This document shows, piece by piece, positions 22,009 to 30,565 of a stretch of DNA of 32,849 nucleotides (its first letter is position 1; each line of letters opens with the position of its first letter). Made by a program: the position numbers and the translations under genes. This DNA comes from Planctomycetia bacterium (GTDB lineage Bacteria; Planctomycetota; Planctomycetia; Pirellulales; Thermoguttaceae), in the NCBI GenBank assembly GCA_030539295.1, contig JAUNSJ010000039.1, forward strand, positions 1 through 32,849. Direction: 5' to 3'. The notes under the pieces were generated by a model, which had not been told where the DNA came from, did no database searches, and saw only the letters and a program-made list of their open reading frames with translations.

Positions 22009-24063
22009 ATGGCATCGCGGCGAACGGAAATGTGGCAGAAACTGACGCGGGAACTGGATACGTTGGTCGAGGAAGGACAAGTGAAGGGAGAGATACGTGA
22101 CCACCTTCTTGCGGCGTGTCGGCCGCGGTCTCGTTCGCTGGATTCGGGGCGATTCGTCTTTTTTGCCCTGATTGCATTGGGCGTTGTCATGCTCGGTCTG
22201 GCTGCATTTCTGCTCTTGGGTTTCAATTGGAAATTTCTGTCGCCGGAATGCAAACTGACGGTCGTCTTGGGAAGTATGCTTTTAACGAGTCTTGCGGCGT
22301 TTTGGGGTCGTTTGCGAGAGAAGCGAATTTTTTCGGAAGTGTTTTTCTTTGCTGTGGCGATTCTTTTTGGGGTGGGGATCTGGCAGATCGCGCAAATCTA
22401 TAATCTGCCGACGAACTATCATGAAGGGATGTGGCTCTGGGCGGTCGGCTCGCTTCTGATTTCGTTGTGGATGAGGACGCCGCTTGTGCACTGCCTGACC
22501 TTCCTCCTGCTGGCAATCTGGGTTGTTATGAAGACGACCCAGTACTCTTCGTGGGGAAACTACGAAGAAATACAGGAGTTTTCCGAAGGCCTGCAACTGG
22601 GCAGCGCTGCCTGTGGTGTGAGTTTACCGCTCCTGGTTCTGACTGGTCTGATCTGGAGTCGACTTCATGGCTCGCGACTTGTGGCCGGTCTAAATCTTGT
22701 GCTCCTGTGGTGGTGGGGCCTATTCCAGATAACGGCGTGGCAGATGGGAGCCTTGTCGACTACGTTCCTTGCGGTTTGGGGCGGACTTTTCTGCCTTTTG
22801 GGGCTGTCGCTGGTTCGCGACCGGTGTATTTCGGGCCTGCTTACCGTGTTGGGACTGCCGTTGGTCGGCTTGACTCTGCTGATTTTTTCATTTTATGAAT
22901 GGCATCAATATGCGGAAACATCGTGCGGGACTCATGCCGTGCTTATCTTCATTCTCGTTCTCGCCGTGGTGCTTTTGAGTCTGGCGGGGTGGTTGTTTGG
23001 GCGTGAGCGAAACTCGCCGCGACCGGCGGGTTCTTGGTTGGACCAGCGGCTCGTGCCAACGTTGCTTGCGGGTCTTATGGCCTTGCTGATAAATCTTACG
23101 GCCCTGCTGGTTCTTCATCAGGCGGTTGACAGGCCGCTTTTAGACGATATGGTCGTTCTGCCGCTGACGATTGTTGGTAATCTGTTCATGCTGACTCTCG
23201 CCGGGTGGATGCTGCATTACGGTCAGCGTCATTCGGCGGTCTGGTACTGGTTAGGGATATTATATTTTCTGCTCTGGGCATTTGTGCGTTATATGGATCT
23301 CTTTGGCGACGCTGGAGGTATGCTGGGCGCGTCGGCTCTGTTTGCTGCCATGGCGGTTCTGCTCTTCACGGCCGCCTGGTTCCGACGCTATACGCAAGCA
23401 GCTATGGCTACAGCCCCAGAGCCGGAGCCGGAAAGTGATCTGTTTCCGCCCACCGAACCGGGCCCGCCGCGGACCGCCTGGCTTGCCGGTTCCGTTCTGC
23501 TCCTCTTTGTGATTCTTGGGTCAATGGTTGCGGATAATACAATACCGTTCCGCAACGCGAAGACCATTGTCGTTGAGACCATGCCGGTGGACCCGCGTGA
23601 CCTCCTGCGCGGCGACTACGTCATTTTGAGGTATCCGTTCAGTACAACTTCCGGCCGACGCTGGAATGGCAACCAAGATGAAAAAATGTTTGTGGTGCCG
23701 GAGCAACCGCGTACCGGGCAGCAGGTCTACGCCATTTTGGAATATGACAAAGAAGAATCCGTCTGGAAGACGATCCGCATTTCCCTTGAGCCTCCGGGGC
23801 CGGGTCAGGTCTACCTGCGCGGCATACAGCGTAGCTACTGGCAGGCCCAATACGGAATCGAATCCTGGTACGTTCAGGAAGGAACCGGTAAAGCGTTGGA
23901 ACGGGCCATGCGTTCGGGTTCCGCAGGCACCTCGCAAGTTCGGGTCGAACTTCTGGTCACCCCGGAAGGACGCAGTCGTATTAATAATGTCTGGATTGAG
24001 AACGTCCCGCCCGCGAAGTCAGCTGACTCGGACAAAGCAACCGCGGCAGCGCCCGACGCGTAA
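22009..24063 (+). CDS. DUF2157-GDYXXLXY fusion membrane protein
   Basis: A 684-residue integral membrane protein. The N-terminus (about 10-150) matches DUF2157: a soluble helical head (WQKLTRELDTLVEEGQVKGEIRDHLL) then LGVVMLGLAAFLLLGFNWKFLSPECKL. Many more hydrophobic helices follow, up to about residue 460, in the manner of DUF4401-like proteins. After a Pro/Glu-rich linker and one last helix near 495-510, the C-terminal 170 residues form a GDYXXLXY domain: PVDPRDLLRGDYVILRYPFS with the exact motif GDYVILRY (535-542). In many bacteria these are separate neighbouring genes, so a fusion supports a shared function, still unknown. The extracytoplasmic side of the last domain is inferred from topology. 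The SHD1 gene follows after 44 bp. Confidence 0.85.
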   Translation: MASRRTEMWQKLTRELDTLVEEGQVKGEIRDHLLAACRPRSRSLDSGRFVFFALIALGVVMLGLAAFLLLGFNWKFLSPECKLTVVLGSMLLTSLAAFWGRLREKRIFSEVFFFAVAILFGVGIWQIAQIYNLPTNYHEGMWLWAVGSLLISLWMRTPLVHCLTFLLLAIWVVMKTTQYSSWGNYEEIQEFSEGLQLGSAACGVSLPLLVLTGLIWSRLHGSRLVAGLNLVLLWWWGLFQITAWQMGALSTTFLAVWGGLFCLLGLSLVRDRCISGLLTVLGLPLVGLTLLIFSFYEWHQYAETSCGTHAVLIFILVLAVVLLSLAGWLFGRERNSPRPAGSWLDQRLVPTLLAGLMALLINLTALLVLHQAVDRPLLDDMVVLPLTIVGNLFMLTLAGWMLHYGQRHSAVWYWLGILYFLLWAFVRYMDLFGDAGGMLGASALFAAMAVLLFTAAWFRRYTQAAMATAPEPEPESDLFPPTEPGPPRTAWLAGSVLLLFVILGSMVADNTIPFRNAKTIVVETMPVDPRDLLRGDYVILRYPFSTTSGRRWNGNQDEKMFVVPEQPRTGQQVYAILEYDKEESVWKTIRISLEPPGPGQVYLRGIQRSYWQAQYGIESWYVQEGTGKALERAMRSGSAGTSQVRVELLVTPEGRSRINNVWIENVPPAKSADSDKATAAAPDA

Positions 24064-24107
24064 TTTCAATTAATAACCCCAATCCTTTTAAAACATGGAG
24101 CCGTCTT

Positions 24108-26102
24108 ATGAAAAATCGTTGCGTGTGCTCAATGCTGGCAGTGGTGGTGGCCCTGCTCGCTCAGTGGTCCGGCAGGTCTCTGGCGGAAGAACTTCGCGTC
24201 TGGAAGGACAGTAGTGGCAAATTTTCCCTCGAGGCCGAACTCTTGGAGCAGGATGAAGACAATGTCCGATTGAAAAAAACAAACGGCAAAACGATTCGCA
24301 TTCCCAAAGCAAAGTTATGTCAGGAAGACAGAGACTATCTTGAGGCTCTCGCGGCAAACCCTTTTGCCCTGGCGGAAGAAGAGGCAGGTGAATCATCAGA
24401 AGAAAAAGAGGTCAGTACCGCAGCGGTTACCAATGGCGTTACGATTCCCGAATTAAACGCAACCGTTTCTTTGGGTGACTGGTCCGCCAATAAAATGCTC
24501 ATTATCGGTGGTAACAAGGCGTGGCAGTATGAGCCGGCCGGTACGGATCCGCCTGCGGTTACCCTGACGCCCGACGTTATTCCGATTGCCTCGGAAAGCA
24601 GTCTGGCCGAGGTCCTGACCTTTATTGAAGAAAAACTTGTTATCTCCCAAGGCAGTGAACCCACGGCCGTTTTCAGTTTCCGTGTGGGTGACCTGCTCTC
24701 GGGTAAGGATTTTTTGGAAGTGTGCGACTTAACAAAGGGTACGACCAAACTTTGCCCGCTCGATTTTCAAATGACTTTCTGTGACCTGTCCCCGGACGGA
24801 AAAGAGGCACTGGTCATTCAGGAATACAAGCCACTTTCGGGAGGTTTTAACGAGAAGAATGTTTTGGCGATCGTGGATCTGCAAAACGAGAAAGCCGTTC
24901 TTACCGATCGATTTGCCCCCTATCGTAAGTCCGGAAATGAGGCAAATGCTCCGTTTCAAAGTGCGCATCAGTGGGAGGTGGACAGAGCGGTCTGGGCCGA
25001 CGACCAGCACATCTTTACGGGGCAAAAACGGAAGATGACCTTGTGGGCCCGGAACGGCTGGAAAGCACTCTTTACACTTGATGCCCAGATTGCCACGTTG
25101 GCTTTAACCCCCGACCGCCGTTACTTTGCGGCAGCCTCGGGAAGTAAGGTAGGACTCTGGCGTCTGGAAGATGGGGCCGTGTGTGGAACGCTCGACGCAG
25201 AAGGAGAAGTGCGAACGATGCAATTTGCGCCGGGGGGTGACCGGCTCGCGGTCGTTACGACGGACTCGCTCCTGGTCTTTTCGCTAAAAGACGGACGTAA
25301 TCTGGCCCGTCTTTCCATTGCAGCCAACTTCGGGAATTTGACCCCGCATTGGACGGGAGAGCAGTCTGTTTTAGTTGGTTCCATTCTGTATGACATAGAA
25401 AGGTGTGTCCCGCTCTGTGATTATGAGACTTTACGATTCGGCTGCGACGCGGCCGCTACAGGCTACGGCAAGGTCTGGCTCGTCTTGAAGCAGGGGTTCG
25501 GTCACGACCGCGTTATGGGACTTTTGCACGTTACACTCCCGCACCCGGAAGCCGCGAATATCCTTGTCGATTCCGATCTGACAAAAAGTTTTGCACTCTG
25601 TCCGGATGCAAAAATCGCTGTCAAGCTGGACCTTAACAACCTCTTTGACGAGTCCGAGGCGAGAGAAATACTGCTCACTCGCCTTCAGGAGCGTGGCTTT
25701 GTCTTCGACGAACAATCGCCGATTCAATTAACTTTACGCTTTAGTGATACGGGTAAGGAAGAGGAAATTTCCTATGGGACGGAGAACTCACCCTTTCCAG
25801 CACCGCCTCTGCTCGGCCGGCACAACGAACTGGGACGAATCAAATTGAAAGTCTTTTTGCAGGAAGCAACCATAACGGAATCAGGCAAGGAATTATGGAC
25901 GTGCAAGGAGCTGACCACCGGCCCCAGAAGAGTGGAGTACGACCCTGACAAAAAGATTGAAGATATTTTTCGCGAGACGAATAAGCCAACGATCGAATTC
26001 ATAAAATACCTCCCACTTCCCCGTTATCTCTCGCGAACGGGGGAAGGAGCCAGCGCGCTAACTGAAGCGAAAATTGACTTTAACGGGGTTCAATCGCCAT
26101 AG
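24108..26102 (+). CDS. Secreted SHD1-domain protein with WD40-like propeller region
   Basis: A 664-residue protein with a signal peptide (MKNRCVCSMLAVVVALLAQWSGRSLA). Residues about 28-80 form an SHD1 (SLA1 homology 1) domain, RVWKDSSGKFSLEAELLEQDEDNVRLKKTNGKTIRIPKAKL, a planctomycete hallmark. An acidic linker leads to a propeller-like region (about 200-460) with repeated strand patterns: VRTMQFAPGGDRLAVVTTDSLLVFSLKDG and YFAAASGSKVGLWRLEDGAV. The C-terminal 200 residues (LTRLQERGFVFDEQSPIQLTLRFSD..., LQEATITESGKELWTCKEL) are unassigned. It follows the DUF2157 fusion by 44 bp and may be co-transcribed. The last 13 bases overlap the end of queG, which runs the opposite way. Confidence 0.8.
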   Translation: MKNRCVCSMLAVVVALLAQWSGRSLAEELRVWKDSSGKFSLEAELLEQDEDNVRLKKTNGKTIRIPKAKLCQEDRDYLEALAANPFALAEEEAGESSEEKEVSTAAVTNGVTIPELNATVSLGDWSANKMLIIGGNKAWQYEPAGTDPPAVTLTPDVIPIASESSLAEVLTFIEEKLVISQGSEPTAVFSFRVGDLLSGKDFLEVCDLTKGTTKLCPLDFQMTFCDLSPDGKEALVIQEYKPLSGGFNEKNVLAIVDLQNEKAVLTDRFAPYRKSGNEANAPFQSAHQWEVDRAVWADDQHIFTGQKRKMTLWARNGWKALFTLDAQIATLALTPDRRYFAAASGSKVGLWRLEDGAVCGTLDAEGEVRTMQFAPGGDRLAVVTTDSLLVFSLKDGRNLARLSIAANFGNLTPHWTGEQSVLVGSILYDIERCVPLCDYETLRFGCDAAATGYGKVWLVLKQGFGHDRVMGLLHVTLPHPEAANILVDSDLTKSFALCPDAKIAVKLDLNNLFDESEAREILLTRLQERGFVFDEQSPIQLTLRFSDTGKEEEISYGTENSPFPAPPLLGRHNELGRIKLKVFLQEATITESGKELWTCKELTTGPRRVEYDPDKKIEDIFRETNKPTIEFIKYLPLPRYLSRTGEGASALTEAKIDFNGVQSP

Positions 26103-27040
26103 CGGCACAAAGAAGCGTTTCGCTTAAGCCCGGCCAGTCCGATACGAGCGACCGGGGTCTCTTGCCAGAAATGGCGAAAGTCGAGTTCGGTCATTGCGGT
26201 CACCGTGTCCAGTGGAAGTGCCAGTGGTGGGTAGTCAGTCTCGCGATGATTGTGCGGGCATACCTTTTGACAGCGGTCGCACCCGTAAAGCGTGCGGCCC
26301 CACGCGTTTTTTATGGCGTCTGGAACAGGCATCGCAGGGGCTTCAATACTCCAATAGTTCAAGCATTTTCTCGCGTCGAGCGTGCCGTTACCGAGCAGAG
26401 CGTGCGTTGGACACGCGTCGAGACATCGTCGGCATGACCCGCAGGAAGAGAACGAATTTTCCAGTTCCTTCTCTTGGGGCGCCGTGCCTTCGAACAGGTC
26501 AGCGGTCGATTTCGACAGCAGAATGGCCCCGAGAAAGAAACGACTGCCCAGTGTCGGGTGCAAGAGGAGACAATTGCGTCCGAGTCTGCCCAGCCCCGCT
26601 CGTTCGGCCCATTCCTTTTCCAAAAGGGGCGCCGTATCGACCACAATGCGAACCTTTAAATCGGGAATGACTTTGGTCAGAATGTGCGTTAGTTCCCCAG
26701 CGCGTCGGCGCAGTTCATGATGATAGTCAACCCGTGTCGCGTAATCGATGAAAAGGCCACACTTTTCCTGTCCCGGGCTGGAATTGGGCGACTGGTGGTT
26801 CTTCCTGCGAGGCTGGTCCGCGGCCAAGGCAACGATGAGGAGCGACTGCACTTGCGGAAAGACGAACCGCGGATGGCGTCGTGCCTCTTCGTAGCGATTG
26901 AGCCAGGCCATATCGGCGGCGTTACCGTCGGCAAGCCACTTTTGGAACAGGGGCCAGCGTCGGGAATCGGCGGCATCCACAATTCCGCAATCGGCAAGAC
27001 CCGTTGCCTTTGCGTGGCAGAGCAAATCCGACCAGAGCAT
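26090..27040 (-). CDS. queG: Epoxyqueuosine reductase
   Basis: Cobalamin-dependent enzyme that reduces epoxyqueuosine to queuosine in tRNA (wobble position 34 of GUN anticodons). Seen: DYHHELRRR (105-113), the catalytic Asp in VVDTAPLLEKEWAERAGLG (D135), GRNCLLLHP and GSRFFLGAIL (153-173), then two [4Fe-4S] sites: CGSCRRCLDACPTHAL (C200, C203, C206, C210), KCLNYW (C226) and YGCDRCQKVCPHN (C254, C257, C261). At 316 residues it lacks the C-terminal HEAT-like repeat of longer QueG proteins. Its ATG overlaps the stop of the LptA-like gene upstream (TAATG), so it is translationally coupled to it. The 3' end overlaps the SHD1 gene by 13 bases, convergently. Confidence 0.94.
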   Translation of the reverse strand: MLWSDLLCHAKATGLADCGIVDAADSRRWPLFQKWLADGNAADMAWLNRYEEARRHPRFVFPQVQSLLIVALAADQPRRKNHQSPNSSPGQEKCGLFIDYATRVDYHHELRRRAGELTHILTKVIPDLKVRIVVDTAPLLEKEWAERAGLGRLGRNCLLLHPTLGSRFFLGAILLSKSTADLFEGTAPQEKELENSFSSCGSCRRCLDACPTHALLGNGTLDARKCLNYWSIEAPAMPVPDAIKNAWGRTLYGCDRCQKVCPHNHRETDYPPLALPLDTVTAMTELDFRHFWQETPVARIGLAGLKRNASLCRYGD

Positions 27041-30000
27041 TAGAAGCCTGACCCTCCTATCGTATTGGAATAGTTTTCGACTTCCACTTTTTTGGTCACG
27101 AGATTATAGGATCCGCGCATGAACCGGCCGAGCGAGATACTTGGTGCCGTCGCGTGCTCCTTCTTGAAAAGACTGGCGGGCGTTGCGCTGTCGCCTTCGA
27201 GCCAGACCATCTTCTTGCCGTCGACGTATTTGACCGATTCACCCCGCCCGACGATAACATCGTAGCGAAAGAGGACATTCCCGAAAGCGGCCAGTTCGAG
27301 GTCGCCCTGCCCTGTGTCTGTGCCTTGCGTTTGATTAATTTGAAGCTTTTCGCAATTCAGGGTAACCGCGTCCTGCGGAAACTCTTCCGGCCGGGTTACG
27401 TCGACGGAATCGTTCTGTCGTTCCGTGGACCCGAAGACGGATTCCACCTGGCTGTTGATACGGACTACGCGTTCCTTGACGTTGCCGGTAATGGACTCCT
27501 GAAATGTTAGATGAAGCTGTTTCCAGGGGAGGCGACCGAACCCGGTTCCGCCGGGAACGAGTTCCGCGCTTGACGGATTGTTTTCCCGCGTCTTGATACT
27601 GGCACGAAGCCAGCCTGGCCCCTGTCCCGCGAAATCGTTCGTGTCGTACTTGTAAAGGAAATTTTCAACCGCGGCGCGATAGACCCCCACCTCAATATTA
27701 TTCGTCGAATGCTCGCCGCTCGCCGAATCGGGGGCGCCCATGGTAAAGAACTCAACGTTGACTTTGTGGTCGGCCGTTCCGACACATTCGATAACGTCGA
27801 GTTCGGACACGAGCGAGGAGTCGTTCTCTGCCCGCATTTCGAAAATCGAGACCGGTCGCTTGAGCGAAACGCGAATTTCGGGGCACGAGATCCGATTCGT
27901 CTTCTGACTTACCGTTACGTCCTGACCCGGCTGGGCCTGAAAAAAGAGCGTTTGACCGTTAAAATACATCTGCTTGGACCAGAGAATTTCAACGGGGTCG
28001 TTCGTCAGTGGCGAAGGGGAGTCGCCTGCCGAAAGGTTCTTTTGGGGTACCAGGGAGAGTCGTCCCGGCCCGAGAACGGCAAAGGAATTTTCCGCCTTAT
28101 TGACCGTGACGTGATAGCCGGTGAGCTGGAGGCCTTTTCCGTTGAACCGCGCATTCTCGCCGACCAGGTCAACAAAGGTGGAAGTGGAAAACGGTTCGAC
28201 GATGCGTACTTTATCGCCTTCGATGCGCAGCGAATCCGGCTCGGTCGCGTTCTTTTCGTTAAATCGTACGTTCCCGCTAATAAGGATATGGGAAGGCCGA
28301 TAATTGTCGGAATCACGGACCATCCAGAGGTCAACACTATCGCCGGCGAGTACGTAGCGGGTATCGCTGGTGCCATCGCCAAAGAGGGAATTGCGTGGCG
28401 TCTGGTCCTGAATCTGTTCAGGGGCTGTTGGTGTCGTCACGGGAGGCGCGTCGGATGAATTTGCTTGGTTTGTGGTGGTTTCCGTCTGGAATCGAATGGT
28501 CAATTCGCGTTTAATTTCGCCGTCACCGCCGGGCGTTTCGAGACGAATATTGCCCCGGAATTGAGCACTGTGTGGTGTAACATTTTTTGCCGAGGCCAAG
28601 GGCGAACTCGCATCGGGAGCTGAGGCCGCGGTCGCGTCTCTGTCGAAGGAAGCCCAGAAGTCGGCCTCTTCGGCGCGGATCGTACCGAGTCCGTCCAGCC
28701 GAAAGATGGCGCCGCCCATCGCGGCGAACCGGACCAGGCCCGGGGTTCCCGCCTCTGGAGAAATCTTCAGGCCCTCTTTCCAAGAGGCATGAAACCGGCG
28801 GATCTGACCCTTGTCCTCCATGGTCGTGTCGAACGTCCCGTTTCGCCCCGCCAGAATCGTGCCAAACGAGCCGTCGTTCGCCGCGGCCCAGGAAACGCCT
28901 TCCCCGGAAACGGTTATATTGTCCTTCTTGAGCAGGACTTTCTGGCCGGATTGCGTTGCCTGGAGCGTTATCGACCGGGTTCGCAAATCGTAAATGAGTT
29001 CGTCGGCCTCCGCATTGAAGTTGTATTGCGGTACCTCGACCGTGGCCGGCGATTCATCGGTTCGCACTGCTTTGAGCTTGACCGCCTGCAAGTGATTGAG
29101 CTGGCCGGTGGGACGTTTTTTGCGTGAGAGTAGGCGCGGGTCACTCTCTTGACGGTGCAAAAGCGATTCCAGAATCGGGTCGACGAAGTACAAATAGAGA
29201 TTCTTGCACTTCAGACAATCGTGCTTAACATCCGGTTTGAGGACCAGGACTTCCACGTCGCCCATAAATCGTCCGACCCACCCGGCGACCTCCTCCGGAT
29301 TCGGAGCGAAATAAAAACCCTGTTTGCAACGAACATCGACCATAACGCCCGGTCGGGAGTCGTCAGCCGTAGCTTGTCCGCCTTCCGCCCCGTTCGTCTG
29401 AAGCTCGTCGAGATAGTCACCTGGCAGAGGAAACTGGAGACGGTTCAGTTGTTTTAACTCAATACGTGTTATGGAGATACCAGCGGCAAGGTTGCCGTCG
29501 GCCACGGCGTTGCGGATTGGGTCCTCGCTGGCCGGCTTCTTATTCCCCGCATTCAGGGCAAGAGGAGGAACGTCCAGTTCCAGGGTCAAGCCTTCCCCAT
29601 CGCCGTTTTGCGGACCCATCTGAAATACAACTTCGTTATTAGCAAGGACTTGTGTTAAATTAAAGCTCACATTTCGCGTCTGGAGCAGGAGATTATCGGT
29701 CGGGTCGGGCGAGTCCATATCGCTGCGGATAATAACCTGTCCGTTCAGCTCGCCCCGGTCGAACGCGGAAAAATCCGGCTGCGAATATTGCGAAAGCGGC
29801 TTGGTGAAGTAGAGTGTGACGTTTTCCGAAGTCTCCAAAACGAGCGAGCGTCGCCATCGTTCCTTCAGATCGAGAGACTCATCGCCCCCGAGCAGGATTA
29901 TGGTGCACGCGTCGAGCCGAATCGTGCGGCCGCCGGCGAGAATGTGGGGGTCTCCTTTGAACAGGAGCATGCCTGTGTCTTCTTTCGGCACGATCAGATT

Positions 30001-30297
30001 CGCTTCCCGGTGCCGCCAGTCGTTCGGGTCCGGAAAGAGCATGCTTAAGTAGTCGCGATAGCGATTTAAGACGTTGGTTGCCGGGCCGGCGGTCGAGTCG
30101 GCATTGGGCACGGTATCCGGGGAAAGAGTTGGGTTGGCCCCGCCTGCGTCCGGCGTTACAGCGACGGTTCCCGGCACCGGCGCAACGCGTCGACCAAGAA
30201 ATTCAGGCACGAGTATCAAAGCGTAGACCAGGTACAGCAGCCCGGCCACGCCCAGACTGCTTAGGGTCAACAGGGTACGTCGCTTTATTTTTTTCAT
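27040..30297 (-). CDS. Large membrane-anchored LptA/OstA-like protein
   Basis: A 1085-residue protein with an N-terminal membrane anchor (LLTLSSLGVAGLLYLVYALIL, about 10-30) and a long extracytoplasmic part. The sequence is a succession of beta-rich blocks of the OstA/LptA beta-jellyroll style: LEGTSENV-like LETSENVTLYF, GQVIIRSDM, NFNAEADELIYDLRTRSITLQATQSGQKVLL, ISGNVRFNEKN...LRIEGDKVRIV, VDLVGENARFNGKGLQLTGYHVTV, and near the end LELAAFGNVLFRYDVIVGRGESVKYVDGKKMVWLEGD. This alternation fits lipopolysaccharide-transport bridge proteins, though the size is several-fold larger than LptA. The family assignment is by pattern only. A Pro/Thr/Asp-rich linker follows the anchor. It is translationally coupled to queG. 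Confidence 0.6.
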   Translation of the reverse strand: MKKIKRRTLLTLSSLGVAGLLYLVYALILVPEFLGRRVAPVPGTVAVTPDAGGANPTLSPDTVPNADSTAGPATNVLNRYRDYLSMLFPDPNDWRHREANLIVPKEDTGMLLFKGDPHILAGGRTIRLDACTIILLGGDESLDLKERWRRSLVLETSENVTLYFTKPLSQYSQPDFSAFDRGELNGQVIIRSDMDSPDPTDNLLLQTRNVSFNLTQVLANNEVVFQMGPQNGDGEGLTLELDVPPLALNAGNKKPASEDPIRNAVADGNLAAGISITRIELKQLNRLQFPLPGDYLDELQTNGAEGGQATADDSRPGVMVDVRCKQGFYFAPNPEEVAGWVGRFMGDVEVLVLKPDVKHDCLKCKNLYLYFVDPILESLLHRQESDPRLLSRKKRPTGQLNHLQAVKLKAVRTDESPATVEVPQYNFNAEADELIYDLRTRSITLQATQSGQKVLLKKDNITVSGEGVSWAAANDGSFGTILAGRNGTFDTTMEDKGQIRRFHASWKEGLKISPEAGTPGLVRFAAMGGAIFRLDGLGTIRAEEADFWASFDRDATAASAPDASSPLASAKNVTPHSAQFRGNIRLETPGGDGEIKRELTIRFQTETTTNQANSSDAPPVTTPTAPEQIQDQTPRNSLFGDGTSDTRYVLAGDSVDLWMVRDSDNYRPSHILISGNVRFNEKNATEPDSLRIEGDKVRIVEPFSTSTFVDLVGENARFNGKGLQLTGYHVTVNKAENSFAVLGPGRLSLVPQKNLSAGDSPSPLTNDPVEILWSKQMYFNGQTLFFQAQPGQDVTVSQKTNRISCPEIRVSLKRPVSIFEMRAENDSSLVSELDVIECVGTADHKVNVEFFTMGAPDSASGEHSTNNIEVGVYRAAVENFLYKYDTNDFAGQGPGWLRASIKTRENNPSSAELVPGGTGFGRLPWKQLHLTFQESITGNVKERVVRINSQVESVFGSTERQNDSVDVTRPEEFPQDAVTLNCEKLQINQTQGTDTGQGDLELAAFGNVLFRYDVIVGRGESVKYVDGKKMVWLEGDSATPASLFKKEHATAPSISLGRFMRGSYNLVTKKVEVENYSNTIGGSGF

Positions 30298-30303
30298 TCT
30301 TCT

Positions 30304-30332
30304 ATTATAATGATCCGGCCGGAAGAAAACAA
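30304..30332 (-). promoter_or_regulatory. Promoter giving a probable leaderless mRNA for the LptA-like gene
   Basis: On the minus strand: TTGTTT (30327-30332), 17 bases, TATAAT (30304-30309). Only six bases separate the -10 box from the ATG at 30297, so transcription would start at or next to the start codon. No Shine-Dalgarno site is visible. Confidence 0.55.
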
Positions 30333-30505
30333 GGGGAAATTTTTTAATAATGGAAATGAATAAAGCGGGAAGAATGCCGAAAAGAGGCCAGTTGCTCCGA
30401 AATGGGGGTCGCCCCGGTCTGCAAGTGACACAATTTCTGAAAATAGGGAAAATTGTGCTCTTTTAATATTTCGTTTGAATGATTTTGTTTGGTTGGGGGA
30501 GGGGC

Positions 30506-30533
30506 TTGTCAATGTGGAGAAATATGAGATAAT
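30506..30533 (+). promoter_or_regulatory. Promoter of the EF-G gene
   Basis: TTGTCA (30506-30511), 16 bases, GATAAT (30528-30533); each hexamer has one mismatch. The gene starts at 30566 with AAAAAGG as ribosome site (30552-30558). Confidence 0.6.
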
Positions 30534-30565
30534 AGACATTTTACCCCTTCCAAAAAGGCTTGACT

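Noticed and set aside
27709..28458. 249-codon frame antisense to the LptA-like gene
   Set aside because: No recognisable domain; the opposite strand has a continuous 1085-codon gene with a membrane anchor and coupling to queG.
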